From Massilia sp. PDC64 (GTDB taxonomy: Bacteria > Pseudomonadota > Gammaproteobacteria > Burkholderiales > Burkholderiaceae_D): 64,000 nt of DNA. The notes beneath the pieces were generated by a model that was given only the letters and a program-made list of their open reading frames with translations, was not told the DNA's origin and ran no database searches. A program made the translations under genes and the position numbers. This document shows positions 1 to 8,378 of this stretch, in pieces (positions within the stretch are counted from its first letter, which is position 1; every line of letters begins with the position of its first letter). Where the stretch lies: the NCBI RefSeq assembly GCF_900101265.1, contig NZ_FMZS01000006.1:310001-374000 (forward strand). The letters are read 5' to 3'.

Positions 1-170
1 TGAAGGTGACCCTGGACATCGTCCCGGACGAGGACAATCCATACGCCATGCTGAGCGCCTTCGACGAGATGGGCGAGCGCGTGGCGCAGGTGCGTGTGCG
101 TCCCGATTTCAAGCTGTCGCCGTCGTCCGCGTCCACGTGGATCGAGAACGATTTCCGCGCGCCGCGGTAA
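1..170 (+). CDS. 3' end of an unrecognised gene (partial)
   Basis: The window opens inside a reading frame. Only its last 55 codons are visible, in the frame of the TAA at 168-170. The tail is charged, begins around Lys-Val-Thr-Leu-Asp-Ile-Val and ends near Trp-Ile-Glu-Asn and a final Pro-Arg. I recognise no domain in this fragment and assign no function. About 86 bases without a gene separate it from the next gene on the same strand, which has its own ribosome binding site, so co-transcription is possible but not shown. Confidence 0.55.
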   Translation, partial: KVTLDIVPDEDNPYAMLSAFDEMGERVAQVRVRPDFKLSPSSASTWIENDFRAPR

Positions 171-256
171 ATGTGGTTTTTGTCGACGTGATTGCCGCAA
201 CGACGGCCTGACCTGCTAAGATTTCCCGAGCGCAATTTTTCTCATAAGGGGAATCG

Positions 257-2212
257 ATGGAAGACCGTCTCGCCCGCCTGGAAACGGTCCAGGCCATGCT
301 GCTGGGCATCGGGCACCTGTCCGCCAGCTGTACCGACGTCACCGAGTTCATCGGCGCCGTGCACCGCGCGCTGGGCCGCATCATGTATGCGGAGAACTTC
401 TACGTCACCCTGGCCGAGCGGGAAGACAACACGGTTCGCTTCGTCTATTTCGTCGACTCGCGCGACAAGGGCCCGGGTCCCGACGAGCGCGTGACGCTCG
501 CGTCGCCCGACGAATCGCCGACGGCCTGGGTCATGCTCAACAAGCAGCCCCTCGTGGTGACGGGCGACGAGATGCGCGCGCGGGAAAATGGCGCCGTCTG
601 GGGCACGGGCAGCATCGCCGAGCACTGGATGGGTTGCCCGCTGCTCGACCAGCAGCACGAGGTCGTGGGCGCCATCGTCATCCAGAGCTACCTTCCCGAA
701 CACACGTACAGCGAGGAAGACCAGGCGTTGTTCGCGCTGATCGCCAACCACGTGTCGAACGCGCTGCAGGGCCTGCAGAGCATGGACCGCCTCGAGCGCG
801 CCGTGCAGGAGCGCACCCGCGCGCTGGCGCGCGAAGTGGCCGAGCGTCGCCGTGCGGAACAGGTGCAGCACGCGCTGTACCAGATCGCCGACCTGTCGGC
901 CTCCGCCCTCGAGACCGACGTGCTGGCGTCCAGCCTGCACAGCATCATCGGCGAGCTGATGATGGCCAAGAATTTCCTCATCGCGCTCACGCACCCGGAC
1001 ACGGGCGAGATCAGCATCCCGTACTTCGCGGACGAAAAGGACAGCGAAGCCCCGCATAAACGCTTCCCGTTCGGGATGGGCATGGTGTCGTACGTGCTGC
1101 AGACGAAGCAGGCGCAACTCCACGACGCCGGCAGCTTCGCGCGCCTGCATGCGGCGGGCAAGGTGAAGCATCCGCTGGGGAGCACGGACATCGCCAGCTG
1201 GATCGGCGCACCCATGCTCGTCAACGACAAGGCATACGGCGTGCTGGTCGTGCAGAGCTACGACCCGGCCGTCCTCTACACGAAGGCCGACCTGGACCTG
1301 ATGGCCTTCATCTCCAGCCACGTCGCGGTGGCCATCGCGCGCATGCAGGCCGACCGCGCCATCCGCAAGGCCAAGGAGCGCCTGGAACAGCAGAACGCCG
1401 CGCTCGAACAGGCGCTGCACCAGCTGCAGGAAGCGCAAACGGAACTGGTGCGCAAGGAAAAGCTCGCGTCGCTGGGCCAGATGGTGGCCGGCGTCGCCCA
1501 CGAGATCAATACGCCGCTGGGCATCTGCGTGACGGCCACGAGCCACCTCGTGCAGGAACTGAAGCTGACGCGCGAGGAGCTGGCAGCGGGGACGATGACC
1601 CAGGAAAGCCTGGAGGCGTTCTTCGACATCGTCGACCAGTCCCTGCGCATCATGACGACCAATACGCAGCGCGCCGCGGCCCTCGTGCGCAGTTTCAAGC
1701 AGGTCGCGGTGGACCAGTCTTCCGACGACATCCGCGCGTTCAATCTCGGCACGTACCTGAACGAGGTGCTGCTGTCGCTGCAGCCGAAGCTGAAGGGCCG
1801 GCCGCTGGAAGTCGCCATCGACTGCCCGAAGGACCTGATGCTGGAGAGTTTTCCGGGCGCCGTGTCGCAGATCGTCACCAACATGGTCGTCAACTCGCTG
1901 ATGCACGGGTTCGAGCGCGACCAGCCCGGCCACATCACGATCCACGCGGCGCCCGATGGCGACCACGTCGTCTTCGACTATGGCGACGACGGCGCTGGCA
2001 TGGATGCGGAGACGCTCGCCAAGCTGTTCGACCCGTTCTTCACGACGAAGCGCGGCAGTGGCGGCAGCGGCCTCGGTGGCCACATCCTGTACAACCTCGC
2101 GACGAACGTGCTGCAAGGCTCGCTGCGCGTGGAGAGCAGCCCGGGGCAGGGCCTGCGCTACCACCTGCGCTTTCCGCGCAAGGCCGCCAGGCCCGAGCTG
2201 AAGCTGGCCTGA
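257..2212 (+). CDS. GAF-GAF sensor histidine kinase
   Basis: A cytoplasmic sensor kinase of 651 residues with no obvious membrane segment. Two GAF-type sensory domains (about residues 17-175 and 205-360) are joined by a charged helix (about 180-205). A second coiled-coil (365-400) leads into the kinase core. The phosphoacceptor is His415 in GVAHEINTPLG, an HPK4-like H-box. The ATP-binding domain shows NMVVNSLMHGF (N-box, about 540), DDGAGM (G1), the F-box FDPFFTTK, and a glycine loop GGSGLGGH near 604. A GGGG-containing leader (aagggg) sits just before the ATG. No response regulator is adjacent, so the partner is encoded elsewhere. The GAF ligand cannot be told from sequence. The gene converges on the aminotransferase; their stop codons abut at 2212/2213. 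Confidence 0.9.
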   Translation: MEDRLARLETVQAMLLGIGHLSASCTDVTEFIGAVHRALGRIMYAENFYVTLAEREDNTVRFVYFVDSRDKGPGPDERVTLASPDESPTAWVMLNKQPLVVTGDEMRARENGAVWGTGSIAEHWMGCPLLDQQHEVVGAIVIQSYLPEHTYSEEDQALFALIANHVSNALQGLQSMDRLERAVQERTRALAREVAERRRAEQVQHALYQIADLSASALETDVLASSLHSIIGELMMAKNFLIALTHPDTGEISIPYFADEKDSEAPHKRFPFGMGMVSYVLQTKQAQLHDAGSFARLHAAGKVKHPLGSTDIASWIGAPMLVNDKAYGVLVVQSYDPAVLYTKADLDLMAFISSHVAVAIARMQADRAIRKAKERLEQQNAALEQALHQLQEAQTELVRKEKLASLGQMVAGVAHEINTPLGICVTATSHLVQELKLTREELAAGTMTQESLEAFFDIVDQSLRIMTTNTQRAAALVRSFKQVAVDQSSDDIRAFNLGTYLNEVLLSLQPKLKGRPLEVAIDCPKDLMLESFPGAVSQIVTNMVVNSLMHGFERDQPGHITIHAAPDGDHVVFDYGDDGAGMDAETLAKLFDPFFTTKRGSGGSGLGGHILYNLATNVLQGSLRVESSPGQGLRYHLRFPRKAARPELKLA

Positions 2213-3325
2213 CTAGCGGAGGATGTCGGCGATGGCCGCGCACACGCGGTCCACGTCCGCCTCGTTCATGCCGCAGTGCAGGGGGATCGTGACGGTCTCG
2301 CGGCCGATGCGCTCCGCATTCGGGAACTGGCCCTCGCGCCAGCCGAGGCTGCGGCCCAGCGTCGTCAGGTGCGACGGTTCGTACGACAGGCCCGTCGCGA
2401 TCTCCCGTTCGCGCAGCGCGGCGCGGAATGCCTGCCGCGTCGTGCCGTACGCTGCAAACGGCAGCAGCACGCAGAACATGTTCCAGCTACTCCCCGGCAC
2501 GCCACGCGGCGGCAGCACGGCGCCGTCGATGGCCGGGAACATCTCGAAATAACGTTCGGCCAGCCGCTGGCGCTGCGCCAGGAAGGCGGGCAGCTGCGCC
2601 AGTTGCGCGAGGCCGATCGCGGCCGACACGTCCGACATGTTGTACTTGCCGCTGGCGACCGCGACGTCGCGCGTGTCGTCCGCGAGGCGCTCGATGCCGT
2701 GGAAGCGCAGCACCTCGATGCGCTTCGCCGTGGCGTCGTCCGGCACGACGATGGCGCCGCCCTCGATCGTCGTCATGTTCTTGTTCGGGTGGAAGGAGAA
2801 CGTGGCGATGTCGCCGAAGCTGCCCACCGGCTGCCCGTTCCACGTCGAGCCCTGCACGAGGGCCGCATCCTCGATCACGCGCAGGCCGTGCTGCCGCGCC
2901 AGCGCGTACAGCGCGTCCATGTCGCCCAGGGCGCCGGGGAAGTGCGTGGGCACGATCGCCTTCGTGCGCGGCGTGATGGCCGCGGCAACCTGGTCGAGGT
3001 CGATGGCGCGCGTGACGAGGTCGCAGTCGACGAACACGGGGCGGGCGCCGACCTTGACGATCATGTTCATCGTCGAAAAGAAGCTCTGCGTGGACGTGAT
3101 CACCTCGTCGCCGGGACCGATGCCGCATGCCAGCAGCGCCAGTTCCATCGCGCCCGTGGCCGACGTCAGGGTGCGCGTGGGACGGTCGCCGAACGTGGCG
3201 GACAGTGCGCGTTCGAATTCCAGCACGCGCGGGCCGCTGGCGATCCAGCCGGTCTTCATCGTGTCGGTCGCGGCGGCAAGGGTGGTGGCGTCGAGCGCCG
3301 GTTGGGAGAAGTTCAGCAGGGGCAT
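2213..3325 (-). CDS. DegT/DnrJ/EryC1/StrS-family aminotransferase
   Basis: A PLP-dependent sugar or amino-sugar aminotransferase of 370 residues, a normal family length. The family transfers amino groups to nucleotide-linked keto-sugars for surface glycans or antibiotics. The PLP-binding lysine is Lys182 in FHPNKNMTTIEGG, the usual position of the internal aldimine. The upstream VIEDAALVQGS segment supplies the conserved cofactor Asp, and the N-terminal TSATGAMELALLA is the phosphate-binding turn. It is read away from the O-acyltransferase at 3517 across a 190-base gap. Both families work on cell-surface polysaccharide, so a shared glycan role is plausible, but no other glycan genes are nearby. 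The exact sugar substrate is unknown. Confidence 0.88.
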   Translation of the reverse strand: MPLLNFSQPALDATTLAAATDTMKTGWIASGPRVLEFERALSATFGDRPTRTLTSATGAMELALLACGIGPGDEVITSTQSFFSTMNMIVKVGARPVFVDCDLVTRAIDLDQVAAAITPRTKAIVPTHFPGALGDMDALYALARQHGLRVIEDAALVQGSTWNGQPVGSFGDIATFSFHPNKNMTTIEGGAIVVPDDATAKRIEVLRFHGIERLADDTRDVAVASGKYNMSDVSAAIGLAQLAQLPAFLAQRQRLAERYFEMFPAIDGAVLPPRGVPGSSWNMFCVLLPFAAYGTTRQAFRAALREREIATGLSYEPSHLTTLGRSLGWREGQFPNAERIGRETVTIPLHCGMNEADVDRVCAAIADILR

Positions 3326-3516
3326 GGGCGTCCTTTGCGTTGTCGGACGGATATTCTAGTCCGCGTGGCGGGATGCTGGATGACGATCCGGCCGCGCGCA
3401 CCGGCGCGGCCAACGCGTAGCTATACAAAATCGACGCGCACTTGACGTCGATCCAACCAGGCAACCTTCTATGGTGCACGGTTTGCATAGTTCACTGCCA
3501 CTCGCGCGGGCGAGAC

Positions 3517-5547
3517 ATGTCATTTCCCCACCTTTCGCATCCCAAGTACCGGCGCGACATCGACGGTTTGCGCGCCGTCGCGGTCCTGTCGGTGGTCGCC
3601 TTCCACGCCTTCCCGGAGTGGATCAAAGGCGGATTCATCGGCGTCGACGTGTTTTTCGTGATTTCGGGTTATTTGATCTCGACGATCATCTACGAAAACC
3701 TCGACAACGGGACATTCAGTTTCACCGGGTTTTATCTCCGTCGCGTCAAGCGCATCTTCCCTGCGTTGCTGATCGTCCTGGTGTCCTGTTACGCGTTCGG
3801 CTGGTTTTCCCTGCTGGGCGACGAATACATGCAACTCGGCAAGCATATTGCCGGCGGCGCCAGCTTCGCTTCCAACCTCGTGTTATGGAGCGAATCCGGT
3901 TATTTCGATAACGCGGCCGAGACCAAACCGCTCCTGCACCTGTGGAGCCTGGGTGTCGAGGAGCAGTTCTATATCTTCTGGCCGCTGTTGCTGTGGTTCG
4001 CCTACCGCAGGCGCCTCAACCTGCTCGGTATCGGGATACTGGTTGCACTCGTATCCTTCGGTCTGAATCTGCGCCAAGTCAAGGTAGACGCCGTTGCGGA
4101 TTTCTATTCGCCGCAAACGCGTTTCTGGGAGCTGATGCTGGGAAGTATTCTTGCCTGGCTCACGCTGTACAAGCCAAACTTCAGGGCCGCTGACGCGCGC
4201 CGGGCCGGCGCCATGTCCGTGGCTGCGGCCCTGCTGCTGGCGTTCGGTTTCTGGCATATCGACAAACGCCTCGGCTTTCCAGGCAAATGGGCGCTCATCC
4301 CTGTACTGAGCGCGGCGATGCTGATTCTTGCCGGCCCTGGCGCCTGGGTCAATCGCGTGATCCTGTCGAACCGGATCGCGGTATGGATCGGGCTGATCAG
4401 TTTTCCGCTGTACCTTTGGCATTGGCCGTTACTGACGTATGCCCGCATTATCCACAGCAAGGTCCCGGCTGCTCCGGTGCGCGGCGCGATCGTGCTGGTG
4501 TCCTTCGTCCTTGCCTGGCTGACCTACCGGTTGGTCGAAAGGCCCGTACGGCTGGGCAGCGGCGGCGCCCGGCTCAAGGTGGCAGCGCTGGTGGTCCTGA
4601 TGCCGGTCGTCGGTGTGGTGGGCTACAACACGTTTGTCCGCCACGGGCTTGCATTCCGCGACGTCGTGAAGATCAACACGTCGATCGCTACCGGCAACGA
4701 CGGCGGTCCGGGCGTGAAACTCGTGCACGATTGCGGATTGAGCGAGATCGACAAAGCCTTGTTCTTCGGCTGCTTCAAGGATCCGCGCGGGCCCGTCAAG
4801 TACGCCCTGTTGGGCGACAGCAAGGCAGGCGCGCTGTGGCCCGGCGTCGTACGCACCTCGAGCGCCGCGGGGCGCTGGCTTTTAATCGGCGATAACGGAC
4901 CCGCCGGCGGTTCCGTGCCGATTTTGTCCGATAACCGTATCTTCAGTCCCTACCGGGCCGCCGCCGGGACCATGGTGAACGGGGCGGTGGCCAATCCGGA
5001 CATCCGGGTCGTCGTCATCGCGACATCCGCGCGCGCGATGTTTTCGCTGGAGCACGACTACGACATCGAAGACTTGCCTGCGAATAACAACCGCGACGCG
5101 GTCGCGGCAGGCTTGCATCACACCGTGGAAAAGATCGTTCGCGCCCACAAGAAAGTCGTGCTGGTCGTCGACAACCCGACATTGGCCCATCCGGAGGATT
5201 GCCTTGGCCGCGTCACGTCGATTCCTGTCGTGAACAAGCTGCTTGTCGTGGAAAATGAGAAATGCAGGATTCCGCTGGAGCGGCAATTGCAATTGTCGAC
5301 GAAATACCGTTCCGTCCTGGAGGAGGTGCGCGCCGCATTTCCCGACGACGTGGCGCTGTTCGAGACGGCGAAATACCTGTGCGACGACGTGACTGGCTAT
5401 TGCGGCATGCGCAAGGACGGCCGTTTCCTGTACGGCCATACGGACCATATATCGGACTACGCCGCCGGGCTGATCGGCAAAGATCTCAACCAGTTCCTCG
5501 ACGCGGCCTGGCCGTCGACGCAAAGCATCTCGCGCGCCGAGCGATAG
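3517..5547 (+). CDS. Membrane O-acyltransferase with SGNH domain (OafA/AT3-SGNH type)
   Basis: An integral membrane acyltransferase of 676 residues, likely acetylating a surface or secreted glycan. The N-terminal acyltransferase-3 part (about residues 8-370) begins YRRDIDGLRAVAVLSVVAFH and has about ten membrane helices; RVKRIFPALL and LLHLWSLGVEEQFY are hallmark motifs. The C-terminal periplasmic SGNH esterase-like domain (about 410-665) shows LLGDS with Ser435 and DHIS with Asp643 and His644. I chose the ATG at 3517: an in-frame TTG lies at 3442, but the residues it adds are Cys/His-rich and unlike the family. Third-position composition is less GC-biased than in the neighbours (many ttt, tta, aaa and gat codons), which hints at acquisition by transfer, as is common for glycan-modifying genes. 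Confidence 0.87.
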   Translation: MSFPHLSHPKYRRDIDGLRAVAVLSVVAFHAFPEWIKGGFIGVDVFFVISGYLISTIIYENLDNGTFSFTGFYLRRVKRIFPALLIVLVSCYAFGWFSLLGDEYMQLGKHIAGGASFASNLVLWSESGYFDNAAETKPLLHLWSLGVEEQFYIFWPLLLWFAYRRRLNLLGIGILVALVSFGLNLRQVKVDAVADFYSPQTRFWELMLGSILAWLTLYKPNFRAADARRAGAMSVAAALLLAFGFWHIDKRLGFPGKWALIPVLSAAMLILAGPGAWVNRVILSNRIAVWIGLISFPLYLWHWPLLTYARIIHSKVPAAPVRGAIVLVSFVLAWLTYRLVERPVRLGSGGARLKVAALVVLMPVVGVVGYNTFVRHGLAFRDVVKINTSIATGNDGGPGVKLVHDCGLSEIDKALFFGCFKDPRGPVKYALLGDSKAGALWPGVVRTSSAAGRWLLIGDNGPAGGSVPILSDNRIFSPYRAAAGTMVNGAVANPDIRVVVIATSARAMFSLEHDYDIEDLPANNNRDAVAAGLHHTVEKIVRAHKKVVLVVDNPTLAHPEDCLGRVTSIPVVNKLLVVENEKCRIPLERQLQLSTKYRSVLEEVRAAFPDDVALFETAKYLCDDVTGYCGMRKDGRFLYGHTDHISDYAAGLIGKDLNQFLDAAWPSTQSISRAER

Positions 5548-5572
5548 TCCCTGATGCTTTGGTTCCCACACA

Positions 5573-7366
5573 TTATCCGACAAAGGTCGCGACGGCCGCT
5601 TGCCGCACCGGCGCCGGCTTGTCGAACGCAAAGCCGCTGGCCTCGATCACTTCCCAGCTACCGTCGCCCACCAGCCGCAGCACGTGCGTGTGATGGCGCA
5701 GCACGGCTTCGCGGTGGGCGATGCTGACGAGGGTCGCGCCGCTGGCGCGCAGTTGCGCATACAGGGCCGCTTCGTTGGTGCTGTCGAGCGCGCTCGTCGC
5801 CTCGTCCAGGATGACGATGCGCGGCGCGTGCACCAGCACGCGGCCGAAGGCGAGGCGCTGCTGCTCGCCGACCGACAGCAGCTTGCTCCAGTCGTGCACT
5901 GCGTCCAGGCCGCCCACGCGGCCGGCGAGCTGCGGCAGGTGGACCTGGTCCAGGATGTCGAGCAATTGCTCGTCGCTGAGCTCGACATGCACGCTGGGAT
6001 AGATGAGCTGGCTGCGCAGCGTGCCCGCTTGCAGATAAGGCTGCTGCGGCAGGAAGAACACGTCTTCCAGCGGCGGATGCTGGATCGTGCCGGTGCCCGT
6101 GTTCCACAGCCCCGCGATCGCCCGCAGCAGCGAGCTCTTGCCGCAACCGCTGGCGCCCGTGATCAGCAAGGCGTCGCCGGGTTTCAGCACCAGGTTCAGT
6201 TCCTTGATGAGGACGCGGTCCGATTGCGGCGGATGCAAGGTCACGGATTCCAGCGCGAAATGCGTGCCCGGACGCATCGTGATGCGCGGATGCGCTTCGT
6301 CGACGGCGGCCGGCCGCGCACCGGGCAGCACGAGGTTGGACAGGGCTTGCAGGCGGCCGATGCCCGCCACGAAACGGCTGAGGCTCTCGAAATTGTCGAC
6401 GATGACGCCCACCGCGCCCAGCACGGCGGTAAAGGCGCCGGCGGCCCGCGTCGCGCTGCCCACTTCCAGCTCGCCCGACAGGACGCCACCGGCCAGCAAC
6501 ACATAGGGCAGCACCACGGTGAGCTGGCTGAACGTGCGCTGGAAAAAGTTGAGCGCGCGCTGCTTCCTGATCAGGCGGGCGAAGTTGCGGATCACTTTCT
6601 CGAAGCGGCTGTCGATGTGCGTGCGCTCCTGCGCCTCGCCCCGGTAGAACGCGATCGATTCGGCGTTCTCGCGCAGGCGCATCAGGCTGAAGCGGAAGTC
6701 GGCCTCGCGCCGCAGCTGCCAGAAATTCAGCTGGATCAGGGGGCTGCCGAAGAAGTACAGGGCGACGATGTTGCCCATGACCGCGTAGGCCACGAGCACG
6801 GCCACGAGCAGGTGCGAGATCGACCACAGCACGGTGCTGAAGGCGACCAGCTGCATGAGCGAGCCGAGGAAGATCAACAGGAAATTGATGGACCGGCCCG
6901 TGAACGTGTTGATGTCCTCGCTGATGCGCTGGTCGGGATTGTCGATCTCGTTGCCGGTGCCCAGTGCGTAGTATTTGCGGTCCTTCAGGTAGCCGTCGAG
7001 GAAGCGCCCGGTGAGCCAGCGCCGCCACTGGTTCGCGAAGACGTCGCGCATGTAGTAGTAGAAAGCATAGGTCGGCACGGCGAACGCGAGGATGAACAGG
7101 CACGCACGCACGGAGGTCCAGAAGCGGTCGGCGTCCTTGCCGGCCAGCGCCGACGTCAATTCCCCGGTCTGGTTGTTCAGCATGACCGCGAGCTTGGTGT
7201 CGACCAGCATCAGCACGATCAACAGCAGCAGCAGGGTCCACGCCTTGCCTTTTTCATCCCCCAGCCAATAGGGCTTGGCCACGTTGACGAAGTGTTTCCA
7301 TGCGGCGAGCGACAGGGGCGCGGGCCTAGGCTGGGTCGGGTCTTCGTCGGGGATGTGCGTGGTCAT
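5573..7366 (-). CDS. ABC transporter, fused permease-ATPase, SbmA/BacA (YddA-like) family
   Basis: A half-transporter of 597 residues with a membrane domain followed by an ATPase. The N-terminal part (about 20-330) has the SbmA/BacA-type pattern: an early helix LLLLLIVLMLVDTKLAVMLN, a central WRRWLTGRFLDGYL loop, and DNPDQRISEDIN before the next helices. The nucleotide-binding domain has Walker A GASGCGKSS with Lys410, signature LSVGEQQRLAFGR, Walker B RIVILDEATSALD and the H-loop SIAHRE. In known relatives this architecture moves peptides or very-long-chain acyl groups; the substrate here is unknown. It faces the acyltransferase tail to tail with 25 bases between stops. A purine-rich stretch (GCAGAGAC) precedes the ATG. 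Confidence 0.88.
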   Translation of the reverse strand: MTTHIPDEDPTQPRPAPLSLAAWKHFVNVAKPYWLGDEKGKAWTLLLLLIVLMLVDTKLAVMLNNQTGELTSALAGKDADRFWTSVRACLFILAFAVPTYAFYYYMRDVFANQWRRWLTGRFLDGYLKDRKYYALGTGNEIDNPDQRISEDINTFTGRSINFLLIFLGSLMQLVAFSTVLWSISHLLVAVLVAYAVMGNIVALYFFGSPLIQLNFWQLRREADFRFSLMRLRENAESIAFYRGEAQERTHIDSRFEKVIRNFARLIRKQRALNFFQRTFSQLTVVLPYVLLAGGVLSGELEVGSATRAAGAFTAVLGAVGVIVDNFESLSRFVAGIGRLQALSNLVLPGARPAAVDEAHPRITMRPGTHFALESVTLHPPQSDRVLIKELNLVLKPGDALLITGASGCGKSSLLRAIAGLWNTGTGTIQHPPLEDVFFLPQQPYLQAGTLRSQLIYPSVHVELSDEQLLDILDQVHLPQLAGRVGGLDAVHDWSKLLSVGEQQRLAFGRVLVHAPRIVILDEATSALDSTNEAALYAQLRASGATLVSIAHREAVLRHHTHVLRLVGDGSWEVIEASGFAFDKPAPVRQAAVATFVG

Positions 7367-7438
7367 GGTCTGTCTCTGCGGAAGTATTTACCGCCAGACT
7401 ACGGCCATGCAGTGAAGCGTTCAGTGCGGAAACGGACA

Positions 7439-7831
7439 TTACGCCTTCACGAACAACTCGTCGAACCCGGTGGCCGGATCGAATTCGCGGCGGAAGCGGT
7501 GACGCGGCAGCAGCGCCACGAGCACCTCGGCCGTCGTGCGCACGATGCAGCCGGGACCCAGGTGGCCGCCGATGACGCGGCCGCCGTCGTCGGCCACGCT
7601 CGCGTGCAGGTGCGGGCCGTCCGGCGACAGCGATCCGCCCAGCGTGAGGATTTCCAGGTCGCCGCGCAGTTCCGTGAACTCCGGCCGGCCCGCGAAGCGC
7701 AACCGGGCGACGGACAGGCTGCCGATGCCTTGCAGGACGAACGCGGCGTCCACGTGATGCTGCGCGACGAGGGCGTCGAGCACGGCGCGCAGGTCCTGGC
7801 CGGCGCCGATCCGTAAGGGCAGAGTCTGCAT
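7439..7831 (-). CDS. PPC/DUF296-domain protein
   Basis: A single-domain protein of 130 residues matching the PPC (plant and prokaryote conserved, DUF296) fold. Small bacterial members trimerise and bind metal. Visible marks are VLQGIGSLSVARLRFAG and the histidine cluster PHLHASVADD followed by GGHLGPG, the usual metal-site region. The frame is open further upstream, but the ATG at 7831 is preferred: it has a strong GGAGACC ribosome binding site six bases ahead, and the conserved domain starts there. Biological role is not established for most bacterial members. The gene stands alone, about 70 bases before the start of the ABC transporter on the same strand. Confidence 0.82.
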   Translation of the reverse strand: MQTLPLRIGAGQDLRAVLDALVAQHHVDAAFVLQGIGSLSVARLRFAGRPEFTELRGDLEILTLGGSLSPDGPHLHASVADDGGRVIGGHLGPGCIVRTTAEVLVALLPRHRFRREFDPATGFDELFVKA

Positions 7832-8041
7832 GGTGGTCTCCTTGATGCTGTCCATTCTACGCCAGCCGCAGTGCAACCAGAAGTTTCCATGTGGCAATTG
7901 CAATTTCCCCCAAACGGTGGGTAACATTGCGAAAAAATGCATACATGTTGCCATTTTTGAATATTCATTTCCCAGTAAATACGGTTATGATTTCGGTATT
8001 TCCTGAAGAGAACCGCGAAGATAAGCGGAGATTACACAAAG

Positions 8042-8374
8042 ATGTCAACAAATTTCATGATCATGGTCGCCGCGGCCGTCACAATGTCCGGCTGCACCGC
8101 GTTTGCGCCGGTAACCGGAAATCACTACACGAGCCGCGACGGCAAACTGGATATCCAGGGTCAGCTGATCGACTCCTCCGACGTCCGCATCTTCGTCAAC
8201 GGCGACAAGGTCATCGACGACCAGGTGTCGCTGCTGCGCGGCGACGGCAGGTTCGACGGCACCTGGCAGGGCAAGCGGGTCAGCGCCGATTGCAGTACGA
8301 CGGCGGGCCGCAGGGTGGGCGCCACCACGTGCACGGTCGCCGTGGCCGGCGAGCACGTCACGCTGACGCTGTAA
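8042..8374 (+). CDS. Small predicted lipoprotein, unknown function
   Basis: A 110-residue protein whose first 17 residues look like a short lipoprotein signal ending TMSGC, which would make Cys18 the lipidated residue. The lipobox has Met at -3 instead of the usual Leu, so processing is likely but not certain. The mature part is small, polar and beta-rich, with two cysteines (in ADCSTT and TTCTV) that could form a disulphide. I recognise no named family. A GGAG ribosome binding site lies about 11 bases before the ATG. The 210 bases upstream are distinctly AT-rich compared with the surroundings and probably contain its promoter, though no clean -35/-10 pair was found. Confidence 0.65.
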   Translation: MSTNFMIMVAAAVTMSGCTAFAPVTGNHYTSRDGKLDIQGQLIDSSDVRIFVNGDKVIDDQVSLLRGDGRFDGTWQGKRVSADCSTTAGRRVGATTCTVAVAGEHVTLTL

Positions 8375-8378
8375 AGGT

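Noticed and set aside
242-2164. 640-codon minus-strand frame opposite the first sensor kinase
   Set aside because: It is a shadow of a GC-rich gene: Arg/His/Val-rich with no domain, while the plus strand encodes a complete kinase.
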